DNA from: Xanthomonas arboricola pv. juglandis
GTDB lineage: Bacteria > Pseudomonadota > Gammaproteobacteria > Xanthomonadales > Xanthomonadaceae
Assembly (NCBI RefSeq): GCF_001013475.1
Contig: NZ_JZEF01000001.1
Coordinates: forward strand, 721,472 to 785,471
Length of the DNA: 64,000 bases
Direction: 5' to 3'
A program made the position numbers and the translations under genes. Positions 11,110 through 22,018 of this stretch are shown in pieces. A model generated the notes under the pieces. That model was not told the origin of the DNA. It saw only the letters and a list, made by a program, of their open reading frames with translations, and did not search any database. The stretch's first letter is position 1. Each line of letters begins with the position of its first letter.

Positions 11110-11133
11110 GTGCCGTCGGCGTGCCGACGGCAC
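11110..11133. other. Strong inverted repeat downstream of lysS
   Basis: GTGCCGTCGGC and GCCGACGGCAC form 11-bp perfect arms with only two bases between them. A run of six T precedes the hairpin on the + strand, and no T run follows on either strand. It is therefore a stable hairpin at the lysS-rpfG boundary but not a standard intrinsic terminator. Confidence 0.6.
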
Positions 11134-11241
11134 AGATACTGCATATGCTAGAGCGGAGCCCCGAATGGCGTATCGTCGGGGGAGTCGGCCCGGCGGCCGG
11201 CGTCATCGCTTTTCCGTTCTCAGGAAAGAGGAGCAACGGCT

Positions 11242-12378
11242 ATGCAGGATGTTTTGGGTAATCTTGCCGGCGTGTCGTCGGCGGATACATCGGGAAGCTG
11301 GTCGGAAAAGGCGGATCTGGGATTGAACATCGTCATTGTCGATGACCAGATGTCTGCGCGGACGATGTTGCGCCACGTCATCGAGGACATCGCACCGGAA
11401 TTGAAGGTCTACGATTTCGGTGATCCGCTCGACGCGTTGGCGTGGTGCGAGGCCGGACGGGTGGATCTGTTGCTGCTCGACTATCGCATGCCGGGCATGG
11501 ATGGCCTGGAGTTCGCCCGGCGTCTGCGCCGGCTGCCCAGCCATCGCGATATCCCGATCATCCTGATCACCATCGTCGGCGACGAGCCGATCCGCCAGGC
11601 CGCGCTGGAGGCGGGCGTGATCGACTTCCTGGTCAAGCCGATCCGTCCGCGCGAACTGCGCGCACGCTGCGCCAATTTGCTGCAGCTGCGTCAGCAGAGC
11701 GAAAGCGTCAAGCAACGCGCGCTGTCGCTGGAGCAGCGTCTGCTGGCCAGCATGAACGAGGTCGAAGAGCGCGAACGCGAGACGTTGTCGCGGCTGGCGC
11801 GCGCCATCGAGTACCGCGACTCGGGCACCAGCGCCTTCCTGGAGCGCATGTCGCACGTGGCCGGCCTGATCGCCGAGCAGCTCGGATTGTCCGAGGAAGA
11901 AGTGCGCATCATCGAGATGGCCGCGCCGCTGCACGACATGGGCAAGATCGCCATTCCCGATGCGGTGCTGCTCAAGCCGGGCAAGCTCACCGACGACGAG
12001 ATGAGCATCATGAAGCGGCATCCGCGCATCGGCTACGAGCTGCTCAGCGGCAGCCAGAACCGTTTCATCCAGGTCGGCGCCTTGATCGCGTTGCGTCACC
12101 ACGAGCGTTACGACGGCACCGGCTACCCGGATGGGCTGGTTGGCGAAGCGATTCCGCTGGAAGCGCGCATCGTGGCGGTGGCCGACGTCTTCGACGCGCT
12201 GCTGTCGCCGCGCCCGTACAAGGAGGCATGGACCATGGACGCCGCGCTGGCCTATCTGTATGCACAACGCGGTCGCCTGTTCGACCCGCGCTGCGTGGAT
12301 GCGCTGCTACGCGGTCGCGCGCAGCTGGACCAGATCTGCGGCGAATTCTCGACCGCATCGGCACGACCCGGGGTGTGA
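11242..12378 (+). CDS. rpfG: RpfG, response regulator with HD-GYP c-di-GMP phosphodiesterase domain
   Basis: The product is 378 residues. A receiver domain (about 30-150) has its phospho-acceptor at D80 (LLLLDYRMPGMDG). A coiled linker leads to the HD-GYP domain (about 175-370) with the HD pair at H231-D232 (PLHDMGKIAIPD), HHERYDGTGYP carrying GYP at 294-296, and VAVADVFDALLSPRPYK. In the DSF system RpfC phosphorylates RpfG, which then degrades cyclic di-GMP and so raises virulence-factor synthesis and disperses biofilm. All core residues are present, so it should be active. An AGAGGAG ribosome site lies about 8 bases before the ATG. rpfC begins 4 bp after the stop, so there is no rpfH between them. 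Confidence 0.98.
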   Translation: MQDVLGNLAGVSSADTSGSWSEKADLGLNIVIVDDQMSARTMLRHVIEDIAPELKVYDFGDPLDALAWCEAGRVDLLLLDYRMPGMDGLEFARRLRRLPSHRDIPIILITIVGDEPIRQAALEAGVIDFLVKPIRPRELRARCANLLQLRQQSESVKQRALSLEQRLLASMNEVEERERETLSRLARAIEYRDSGTSAFLERMSHVAGLIAEQLGLSEEEVRIIEMAAPLHDMGKIAIPDAVLLKPGKLTDDEMSIMKRHPRIGYELLSGSQNRFIQVGALIALRHHERYDGTGYPDGLVGEAIPLEARIVAVADVFDALLSPRPYKEAWTMDAALAYLYAQRGRLFDPRCVDALLRGRAQLDQICGEFSTASARPGV

Positions 12379-12382
12379 GGCA

Positions 12383-14560
12383 ATGAATCCGTTCGGAAGG
12401 ATCCGGCAGCGGTTGATGCATCGACCCGACAGCGAACATGGTCAGGCGATCGTCCGCATCGTGCTGATCAGCCTGATCCTGGCGTATGTCCTGCTGCCGG
12501 GTGTCCGGCACAGCCTGCCGCCGCACCAGCACACCGGCGTTCTGGTCATTGTGCTGACGGGCCTGAGTCTCGGACTTGCGTTGTTCGGGTGGCTGCTGTG
12601 GCGGCCCGGGCGCTCGGATGCGCGTCGCATCCTGGGCATGTTGGCCGATTACGGCTTGATGGCGGCCGGCATGATCCAGATGGGCGAGCCGCTAGCCTGG
12701 GTCTATGTCGTGGTGATGTGGGTCACCGTCGGCAACGGCCTGCGCTACGGCAACCGCTATCTGTACCTTGCGGTGGGAATGGCGGTAGTGAGCTTTTCCA
12801 CGACGCTGTGGATGACCGACTACTGGCAACGCAACCAGCGGCTCGGTATCGGGCTTGCCGTTGGTCTGGCCGCCGTTCCGTTGTATTTCTCCAGCCTTCT
12901 GCGGCAGTTGACCCGCGCCACCGCCGAGGCGCGCCGTGCCAGTGAGGCCAAGAGCCGCTTCCTGGCCAACATGAGTCACGAGTTTCGGACACCGCTCAAT
13001 GGCCTGTCCGGCATGACCGAGGTATTGGCAACGACGCGTCTGGATAGCGAGCAGCGCGAATGCCTGAAGACCATTCAGGCATCGACACGCAGCCTGCTGG
13101 CGCTGGTAGAGGAGGTGCTGGACATCTCGGCCATCGAAGCCGGCAAGCTGCGGATCAACACGTCCGACTTTGCGTTGCAGGACATCCTGCAGGCAATCGG
13201 TCTGATCCTGGAGCCACAGGCCAGGGCCAAGGGGCTGCATTACCAGACAGCCGTGGCTGCCGACGTGCCTTCGCGTGTGCACGGGGACGCGGGACATCTG
13301 CGGCAAATCCTGCTCAACCTGGTCGGCAACGCGGTCAAGTTCACCGACCACGGCAGTGTCCAGTTGAAGGTGGCGGCCACCGAGGCCAGCGGCCGTGGCG
13401 GTTTGCTGCTCCGTTTTGAGGTGCTCGATACCGGCATCGGTGTGCCGGTCGATATGCGTCCGCGTTTGTTCGAGGCGTTTGAACAGGCAGATACCGGACT
13501 GGCGCGCCGGTTCGAAGGCAGTGGCCTGGGAACCACGATCGCCAGGGGACTGGTCCAGTCGATGGGGCGCGCGATCGGGTTCGAGGAAAATCCCGCGGGC
13601 GGCAGCTTGTTCTGGTTTGAACTGCCGTTTGGCCTGGCGGCCGCCAAGCCCGTAGCAACGCCATCGCCTGTGCTGCATGAGGCGGAGTCCACGATACCGG
13701 GCAACGTGATTGCGTTTGCCGATCCGTTTCTACGTCACCGTGCCCGCGTGCGCAGCATGCATATCCTGGTGGCGGACGATCATCTGGCAAATCGCCTGGT
13801 TCTGCAGCGGCTGCTGCAGAAAGCAGGCCATCGCGTGACCTGCGTTGACGGCGGCGAGGCCGTACTGGATGCATTGGCCGAGGCAGACTTCGACGCGGCC
13901 ATCGTCGACTTGCACATGCCCGGTGTCAGCGGTCTGGACATGTTGAAGCAGCTCAGGGTGATGCAGGCGGGCGGTATGCCGGGCACCCCGGTCGTGGTGT
14001 TGAGCGCCGATGTCACCCCCGAGTCGATCCGCAGCTGCGAGCAGGCGGGCGCCTATGCCTTCCTGGCCAAGCCGGTGGCGGCGATCAAGCTGCTGGATAC
14101 GCTGGCCGACATCGCCGTCAACCAGAAACTGCGTCAGGCCGACCCGGCCATCGCTACCCGCAGCCCGGCGCCGAGTGGCGCCGTCCTCGACCCTGCCGTG
14201 CTCGACGAGCTGGCGGAACTGGGGATGGGGAATGAGTTCGAACGCGAGTTCATTCAACAATGTCTCAGCGATGCCGCAGCTTGCGTTGTCCAGCTCGGCA
14301 AGGCGGCGGCGGACCAGGACTGGGCACGTCTGCGCGAGCATGCTCATGCGGTCAAGGGCGTTTCCAGCAATCTCGGGCTGGTGGCGCTGGCCGAACAGGG
14401 AGGTGAGTTGATGCGCCTGCCGGAAGCGCAGCTGCGCGCAGAATGGAGCCAGAGGCTGGAGCAGCTGAAGACGGGGTTGACACTCGGGCGTGAGGCGCTT
14501 GCTCAACGCGCACAGAACAAGTCCGACGGCGGAGTCAGCGGGAATGGCGACCGCGGCTAA
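12383..14560 (+). CDS. rpfC: RpfC, hybrid sensor histidine kinase for DSF
   Basis: From the ATG at 12383 the protein has 725 residues, the usual RpfC length. The open frame extends 252 bp into rpfG but the family start is here. A short N-terminal tail (MNPFGRIRQRLMHRP) precedes about five membrane helices (residues 22-175). HisKA follows with the phospho-histidine near residue 199 (NMSHEFRTPLNG), then HATPase_c (NAVKFTDHGS, DTGIGVP, GSGLGTTIA), a receiver with aspartate near 509 (IVDLHMPGVSG) and an HPt domain with histidine near 655 (HAHAVKGVSSNLG). RpfC senses DSF, feeds the phosphorelay to RpfG, and binds RpfF to restrain DSF synthesis. It is co-transcribed with rpfG. Confidence 0.98.
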   Translation: MNPFGRIRQRLMHRPDSEHGQAIVRIVLISLILAYVLLPGVRHSLPPHQHTGVLVIVLTGLSLGLALFGWLLWRPGRSDARRILGMLADYGLMAAGMIQMGEPLAWVYVVVMWVTVGNGLRYGNRYLYLAVGMAVVSFSTTLWMTDYWQRNQRLGIGLAVGLAAVPLYFSSLLRQLTRATAEARRASEAKSRFLANMSHEFRTPLNGLSGMTEVLATTRLDSEQRECLKTIQASTRSLLALVEEVLDISAIEAGKLRINTSDFALQDILQAIGLILEPQARAKGLHYQTAVAADVPSRVHGDAGHLRQILLNLVGNAVKFTDHGSVQLKVAATEASGRGGLLLRFEVLDTGIGVPVDMRPRLFEAFEQADTGLARRFEGSGLGTTIARGLVQSMGRAIGFEENPAGGSLFWFELPFGLAAAKPVATPSPVLHEAESTIPGNVIAFADPFLRHRARVRSMHILVADDHLANRLVLQRLLQKAGHRVTCVDGGEAVLDALAEADFDAAIVDLHMPGVSGLDMLKQLRVMQAGGMPGTPVVVLSADVTPESIRSCEQAGAYAFLAKPVAAIKLLDTLADIAVNQKLRQADPAIATRSPAPSGAVLDPAVLDELAELGMGNEFEREFIQQCLSDAAACVVQLGKAAADQDWARLREHAHAVKGVSSNLGLVALAEQGGELMRLPEAQLRAEWSQRLEQLKTGLTLGREALAQRAQNKSDGGVSGNGDRG

Positions 14561-14565
14561 GTGAA

Positions 14566-14584
14566 GCCCGGCGATAGGCCGGGC
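14566..14584. terminator. Hairpin between convergent rpfC and rpfF
   Basis: GCCCGGC-GATAG-GCCGGGC has 7-bp perfect arms in the 53-bp gap between the two convergent stop codons. No clear T run exists on either side, so any termination activity is inferred from placement. Confidence 0.45.
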
Positions 14585-14613
14585 CTGATTCCCCCAGTAC
14601 TGGATCCACCAAA

Positions 14614-15483
14614 TCAGGCGGCACTTGCGCCAGCGCGGCGATTCTGTGCCTTGACCAAACGGTCCATCGTGCGCAGTGATTTCTCGCTCAGTGCCAGGGC
14701 AGTGTCGACCCAGACCTCGGTAATGCGCAGCAATTCGTCGTAAGGCACCGCCTGCGCGAGGTTGCGTGCGGCGTTCATCGCCAGATAGGCGTGGGAGATG
14801 CGCTTTTGCTGGCGAATCAGCGTTTCGGTGGCAACGACTCCCTGGCCCTTGGGGACGAGCACGTCCACGATTCCCATCGCATGCATTTCCTCGCTGCTGT
14901 AGATGCGTCCGTCGAGAATGATTTTTTCTGCCAGTTGGGGCGACACGCGACGGCACAGGAACGAATACGCGCCCATGCCCGGAAACAGACCGAACAAGAC
15001 CTCGGGCAGTCCCATCCCGATGCCTTCTTCGGCCACGATGGTGTGGCAGGCCAGGGCCATCTCCAATCCACCTCCCAATGCATCGCCTTGCAGCAGCGCA
15101 ATGCTGCGCACGTCCCCGCCAAAGCCGACATGCAGGTGATGGACGCCTTCCACGCAGCGGGTGGCATAGCGCATCAACTGCTCGCGGTTTTGGTCGCGGA
15201 TCAGGCGTGCAAACAGGTCCAGATCGCCGCCTAAATTGAAGGCGGTGGAGTCGGATGCAAGCACGAAGTGGCGTAGTTCACCACTGCGCCGCTCATGCGG
15301 GGCGCGGGTGATGGATCCCATGACATCCCATATGTCGTCCAGCAATTCGGGACTGCAGCAGGGACGGATGCCAAAACGCGCATTGGCATGCATGAACAAC
15401 CAGTGGGTGCCATCGGCGGCCGACGCATCGACCCGAATGGTGGAGTGGGGGCGGCCGATCGAAATCTTTTCAACGGTATTCAT
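14614..15483 (-). CDS. rpfF: RpfF, DSF synthase of the crotonase family
   Basis: From the ATG at 15483 (MNTVEKISIG) the protein has 289 residues, as in other xanthomonads. The frame is open further upstream to 15645 but without family similarity. RpfF is a bifunctional dehydratase and acyl-ACP thioesterase that makes DSF (cis-11-methyl-2-dodecenoic acid) and related signals. The two catalytic glutamates fall exactly at E141 (GDALGGGLEMALA) and E161 (GLPEVLFGLFPGMGAY). It is convergent to rpfC and lies 474 bp downstream of rpfB, so it may have its own promoter in that gap. Confidence 0.98.
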   Translation of the reverse strand: MNTVEKISIGRPHSTIRVDASAADGTHWLFMHANARFGIRPCCSPELLDDIWDVMGSITRAPHERRSGELRHFVLASDSTAFNLGGDLDLFARLIRDQNREQLMRYATRCVEGVHHLHVGFGGDVRSIALLQGDALGGGLEMALACHTIVAEEGIGMGLPEVLFGLFPGMGAYSFLCRRVSPQLAEKIILDGRIYSSEEMHAMGIVDVLVPKGQGVVATETLIRQQKRISHAYLAMNAARNLAQAVPYDELLRITEVWVDTALALSEKSLRTMDRLVKAQNRRAGASAA

Positions 15484-15957
15484 GGGCGTGATCCTGGAAA
15501 AGCCCGCGATGGGAGAGTGGACGCCGGCGGGCGCGCGCGATCCACTCCGAATCGATGCTACACCGGCACTATCTCCATGAACGCTGAGGGCTTCCTTTCT
15601 ACCCGGTGAGCCCTGTGTGCTGAATCTTTCAGCGAATGTCTGCAAACAAATGCAGTTTATTGTGGATTACCCAGTGCTGAAATTATCTGTCTGGTCATTG
15701 GCCTGTGGTTTCCTGCAGGGCTTCCCTGGCCGGTGTTATCAACCGCAAAGTGCGTGCCTGCATTTGCGGGTGTCAAAAATGCGGATATAACCAGGTGCAA
15801 ACCGGCCATCATTCCGGCATGCCCGTGGTCGCATACCACTCGTCTGAGACGCGTGAACCGTCCGAAGCGTGCAAAAGCAGACGCCCGCAAGGCCTGGAGG
15901 CAGTGCGGGCGTGGGATGGCAGCCGGGTGGCCGTCGATCTGCGGTGGCGCCGGGGGA
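15484..15957. other. rpfF-rpfB intergenic region
   Basis: These 474 bp hold no gene. The half next to rpfF (about 15600-15790) is noticeably A+T-richer than the surroundings and is the likely place for an rpfF promoter. No strong -35/-10 pair could be fixed by eye. The half next to rpfB carries a terminator-like hairpin at 15881-15912. Confidence 0.6.
15881..15912 (-). terminator. Probable rpfB terminator
   Basis: ACGCCCGCA and TGCGGGCGT form 9-bp perfect arms with a 14-base loop. Read on the minus strand, the stem is followed by CTGCTTTTGC, and it begins 46 bp after the rpfB stop. Confidence 0.5.
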
Positions 15958-17640
15958 TTATCCCTTGGGCGCATCCCGCAGTTCGCGGCGCAGGATCTTG
16001 CCGACATTGGTTTTCGGCAGTTCCTTGCGGAACTCGATCACGCGCGGCTGCTTGTAGCCGGTCAGGTTGGCGCGGCAGTGCGCCTTGACCGCATCGGCGG
16101 TCAGCGCAGGGTCCTTCTTCACGATGACGGCCTTGACGATCTCGCCGGACTTCTCGTCCGGTACGCCGACAGCGGCCACTTCCAGCACCCCGGGCATTTC
16201 GGCGATCACGTCCTCGATCTCGTTCGGGTAGACGTTGAAGCCGGACACCAGAATCATGTCCTTCTTGCGGTCGACGATGTAGACGAAACCCTGCTCGTCC
16301 ATCCGTGCGATATCGCCGGTGTGCAGCCAGCCGTCGGCATCCATGACCTTGGCGGTTTCTTCCGGCTTCTTCCAGTAGCCCTTCATCACCTGCGGGCCCT
16401 TGATGCACAGCTCGCCGATCTCGCCCAGCGGCAGCATCGCGCCGGCGTCGTCCTTGATGCAGGCATCGGTGGACGGAATCGGCAGGCCGATCGAACCGTT
16501 GTAGTCCTTCAGGTCCATCGGGTTGATGCAGGCGGCAGGCGAGGTTTCGGTCAGGCCGTAGGCCTCGACCAGGGTCAGGCCGGTGACCTTTTTCCAGCGT
16601 TCGGCGACCGACCGTTGCACCGCCATGCCGCCGCCAAGGGTCATCTTCAACGTGGAGAAATCCACCTGGTCGAAGCCGGGCGTATTGAGCAGGCCGTTGA
16701 ACAGCGTATTGACGCCGGTGAAGGCGGTGAAGCGGGTCTTCTTCAATTCCTTGACGAAGCCGGGCATGTCGCGCGGATTGCTGATCAGGTGATTGCAGCC
16801 GCCGATCTTCATGAAGACCAGGCCGTTGGCCGTCAATGCAAAGATGTGGTACAGCGGCAGCGCGGTGATCACCACCTCGGCGCCTTCTTCCAGCTTGCCG
16901 GTGCCGGCAAGCCACTGGTGGGCCTGCTGCATGTTGGCCACCAGATTGCGGTGGGTGAGCATCGCGCCCTTGGCCACGCCGGTGGTGCCGCCGGTGTACT
17001 GCAGGAAGGCGATGTCATCGGGCTCGATCTGCAGCGTCGGCACGCTGTGCTTGCGGCCCAGCGCCAGTGCGTCGCGAAACCGGATCGCGCCCTTGATGCG
17101 GTAATCGGGCACCAGCTTCTTGACGTACTTGACGACGAAGTTGACCAGCGCCGCTTTCGGGAAGCCGAGCATGTCGCCCAGGCCGGTGGTGATCACCTGC
17201 TTGACCGGGGTGTCGGCGATGACCTGCTGCACGGTGGTGCCGAAGTTGTCGATCACCACCAGCACGCTGGCGCCGGCGTCGATCAGCTGATGCTTCAGCT
17301 CGCGCGGGGTGTAGAGCGGATTGACGTTGACCACGGTCAGGCCGGCACGCAGGATGCCGAAGGTGGCCACCGGATACTGCAGGCAGTTGGGCATCATCAG
17401 GGCGACGCGGTCGCCTTTCTTCAACTGCAATTCGCCAAGCAGATAGGCGGCGAACTGCTCGACCAGTTGATCGGCTTGCCGATAGGTGAGGGTCTTGCCG
17501 AAGCTGTGATACGCGGGGCGGTCGGCGAACCGTTTGACCGAGGTGGCGAACACCTCGGCCACGGTCCGGAACTGCTCCAGATCGATCTCGGCGGCAACGC
17601 CGGCCGGATAACTTTGCAACCAAGGACGTGCCTGATTCAT
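15958..17640 (-). CDS. rpfB: RpfB, long-chain acyl-CoA ligase
   Basis: From the ATG at 17640 (MNQARPWLQSYP), preceded by an excellent GGAGGGGGG ribosome site, the protein has 560 residues. An upstream in-frame start at 17685 lacks this site. The AMP-binding motif FLQYTGGTTGVAKGA and the later YGLTETSPAACINP, WLHTGDIARMDEQGFVYIVDRKKDMILVSG motifs mark it as a FadD-type acyl-CoA synthetase. In Xanthomonas, RpfB activates free fatty acids and takes part in turning over DSF. It lies upstream of rpfF on the same strand. Confidence 0.97.
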   Translation of the reverse strand: MNQARPWLQSYPAGVAAEIDLEQFRTVAEVFATSVKRFADRPAYHSFGKTLTYRQADQLVEQFAAYLLGELQLKKGDRVALMMPNCLQYPVATFGILRAGLTVVNVNPLYTPRELKHQLIDAGASVLVVIDNFGTTVQQVIADTPVKQVITTGLGDMLGFPKAALVNFVVKYVKKLVPDYRIKGAIRFRDALALGRKHSVPTLQIEPDDIAFLQYTGGTTGVAKGAMLTHRNLVANMQQAHQWLAGTGKLEEGAEVVITALPLYHIFALTANGLVFMKIGGCNHLISNPRDMPGFVKELKKTRFTAFTGVNTLFNGLLNTPGFDQVDFSTLKMTLGGGMAVQRSVAERWKKVTGLTLVEAYGLTETSPAACINPMDLKDYNGSIGLPIPSTDACIKDDAGAMLPLGEIGELCIKGPQVMKGYWKKPEETAKVMDADGWLHTGDIARMDEQGFVYIVDRKKDMILVSGFNVYPNEIEDVIAEMPGVLEVAAVGVPDEKSGEIVKAVIVKKDPALTADAVKAHCRANLTGYKQPRVIEFRKELPKTNVGKILRRELRDAPKG

Positions 17641-17737
17641 CTGCCCCCCTCCAGGGTGTTCGCTACGTGACGCGGTGTGTTCCACGGCGCTACAACAGCT
17701 GGCAGCATACCGTCATGGATGGAAAAGGCGAAGCGTG

Positions 17738-18187
17738 ATGCAGGGCAGCATTCAAGCGCGGTGGCGGGTCGGGTTGGTTGCGATTTGCATCGTGGGTCTG
17801 GTCGGTTGCACGCGTGCCGCACCGGAACAACGGCTGCGCGCAACGCTGGAGACGATGCACCAGGCGATCGAAGCGCGCGACATCGGCGAGGCGATGGCGC
17901 CGGTGGCCGAGGATCTTGTCGGCGACCAAGGACTGGACGCAGCCGGCCTACGGCGATTGATGCAGCTGCAGATGCTGGGCAATCGCCGCATCGGCGTGAC
18001 CCTGGGGCCGGTGGATGTGCAACTGCACGATGACACCGCACGCGTGCGTTTCACCGCGCTGCTGACCGGCGGCAGCGGGCGCTGGCTGCCCGAGCAGGCA
18101 CAGACCTACCAGGTGACCACCGGCTGGCGCTTGCAGGACGGCGACTGGCAGCTGTATCACGCGCAGTGGGAGCCGACCGGGCACTGA
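17738..18187 (+). CDS. Small putative lipoprotein, NTF2/SnoaL-like
   Basis: The product is 149 residues from the ATG at 17738; a GTG immediately before it is an alternative. The signal peptide VGLVAICIVGLVGC ends in a lipobox (LVGC), so the mature protein is probably a lipoprotein anchored at the cysteine near position 22. The rest (ETMHQAIEARDIGEAMAPVAEDL, then several beta strands ending in TTGWRLQDGDWQLYHAQWEP) has the pattern of an NTF2/SnoaL cone fold. It lies between the divergent rpfB and convergent acnA. The function is unknown. Confidence 0.75.
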   Translation: MQGSIQARWRVGLVAICIVGLVGCTRAAPEQRLRATLETMHQAIEARDIGEAMAPVAEDLVGDQGLDAAGLRRLMQLQMLGNRRIGVTLGPVDVQLHDDTARVRFTALLTGGSGRWLPEQAQTYQVTTGWRLQDGDWQLYHAQWEPTGH

Positions 18188-18337
18188 TGCCGCGATTCTG
18201 GAGCGCGCATCGCCGGTGGGCGCGGTGGGTATTGGATGGCAAGGTATTTCCCCGCTGCGCTGCATTCGCGTGCAGCGCCCGTCCGCCTCCGATGACTGCT
18301 CACCTGTCCGGCAATACGAGGTTCTGATTGCCCAAAA

Positions 18338-18367
18338 CCCCACTCCCGCCGGGCGGCGGGAGTGGGG
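18338..18367 (-). terminator. acnA terminator
   Basis: CCCCACTCCCGCC-GGGC-GGCGGGAGTGGGG has 13-bp perfect arms. On the minus strand it is followed by TTTT (the AAAA at 18334-18337). It begins 28 bp after the acnA stop. Confidence 0.85.
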
Positions 18368-18394
18368 TCATGCTTACAGGGCAGCGCGCTGCGA

Positions 18395-21163
<2,769 letters not shown>

Positions 21164-21255
21164 GCATCACTCCTATGGCTGCAGGCTGTAGGTCTGTTTG
21201 GAACAGTGTGACCAATTCAGTGTGTACGTTCGGTTGCAGGACAGGGTATGTGGCC

Positions 21256-21284
21256 TTGAGTACGACAAGTCAAGTATGTAAAAT
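21256..21284 (+). promoter_or_regulatory. Sigma-70-type promoter for vapBC
   Basis: TTGAGT, a 17-base spacer and TAAAAT lie 30 bases before the antitoxin ATG. The short inverted pair CTTGA...TCAAG (21255-21274) overlaps the -35 and spacer, a plausible operator for autoregulation by the antitoxin. Confidence 0.6.
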
Positions 21285-21314
21285 CGGCGCATACTTTCTG
21301 CCGGGGCCACCTCC

Positions 21315-21563
21315 ATGGAAGCCACAGTTGCCGAACGCGGGCAGATCACGCTGCCCAAGGCCGTGCGCGATGCCCTGGGACTGACCAAGGGCACCACGCT
21401 CAAGATCGAGCTCGACGGCGGGCGCATCATCCTGCGCAAGGACGTCAGCGAGGCGCTGCGCAAGGTGCGCGGCAAGTTCAAGCTGGTCGACGGGCTGACC
21501 AGTACCGACGAGGCCATGCGCGCCATCCGTGGCCGCGCCCCCGGGGATCCGTTCGACCCATGA
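21315..21563 (+). CDS. vapB: AbrB/MazE-fold antitoxin (VapB type)
   Basis: The product is 82 residues. The N-terminal 45 residues form a swapped-hairpin AbrB DNA-binding domain (VAERGQITLPKAVRDALGLTKGTTLKIE). The C-terminal tail (KLVDGLTSTDEAMRAIRGR) would wrap the toxin. The stop overlaps the toxin start as ATGA, the classic antitoxin-first arrangement. It should neutralise the downstream PIN nuclease and repress its own promoter. Confidence 0.9.
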   Translation: MEATVAERGQITLPKAVRDALGLTKGTTLKIELDGGRIILRKDVSEALRKVRGKFKLVDGLTSTDEAMRAIRGRAPGDPFDP

Positions 21564-21970
21564 TCGCCCTGGATTCCTCGGTGCTGCTCGACATCCTGGT
21601 CGGCGATGCGGTCTACGGCGAGGTGTCGGAGATCTGCATCGGCGATGCGCTGGCGCGCGACGAGGTGGTGGTCTGCGATGCGGTGGTGGCCGAGGTGCTG
21701 GCCATGCTCGATACCCAGGTCGACCTGATGGAGACCCTGGCCTCGATCGGGGTGCGTTACGAAGCCACCCAGGAAGCGGCGGCAGTGCGCGCCGGCCATA
21801 TGAACAAGCGCTTCCGCGCGCGCGGCGGCAAGCGCGAGCGGGTGGTGGCCGATTTCCTGATCGGCGCCCACGCGATGCTCCAGTGCGACGGGTTGATCAC
21901 CCGCGACGAGGGCTTTTTCCGCGACTACTTCAAGGGTTTGAAGATCGTTGTCCCCAAACCCGCACGCTGA
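21560..21970 (+). CDS. vapC: PIN-domain ribonuclease toxin (VapC type)
   Basis: The product is 136 residues. The acidic PIN residues are visible: first Asp in MIALDSSVLLDIL, Glu in VVAEVLAML, Asp in RVVADFLIGAHA and Asp in LITRDEGFFRDYF. VapC toxins are Mg-dependent RNases that cut tRNA or rRNA. The gene ends 48 bp before acnB on the same strand, so the toxin pair is wedged between the two aconitase genes and transcription may continue into acnB. Confidence 0.9.
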   Translation: MIALDSSVLLDILVGDAVYGEVSEICIGDALARDEVVVCDAVVAEVLAMLDTQVDLMETLASIGVRYEATQEAAAVRAGHMNKRFRARGGKRERVVADFLIGAHAMLQCDGLITRDEGFFRDYFKGLKIVVPKPAR

Positions 21971-22018
21971 TCCACGTTTCGCGTTTACACATTCACTGTT
22001 GTCTTTCGGAGAATCCGC

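Noticed and set aside
12131..12382. 84-codon N-terminal extension of rpfC
   Set aside because: It lies inside rpfG in another frame. The ATG at 12383 gives the known RpfC N-terminus and length.
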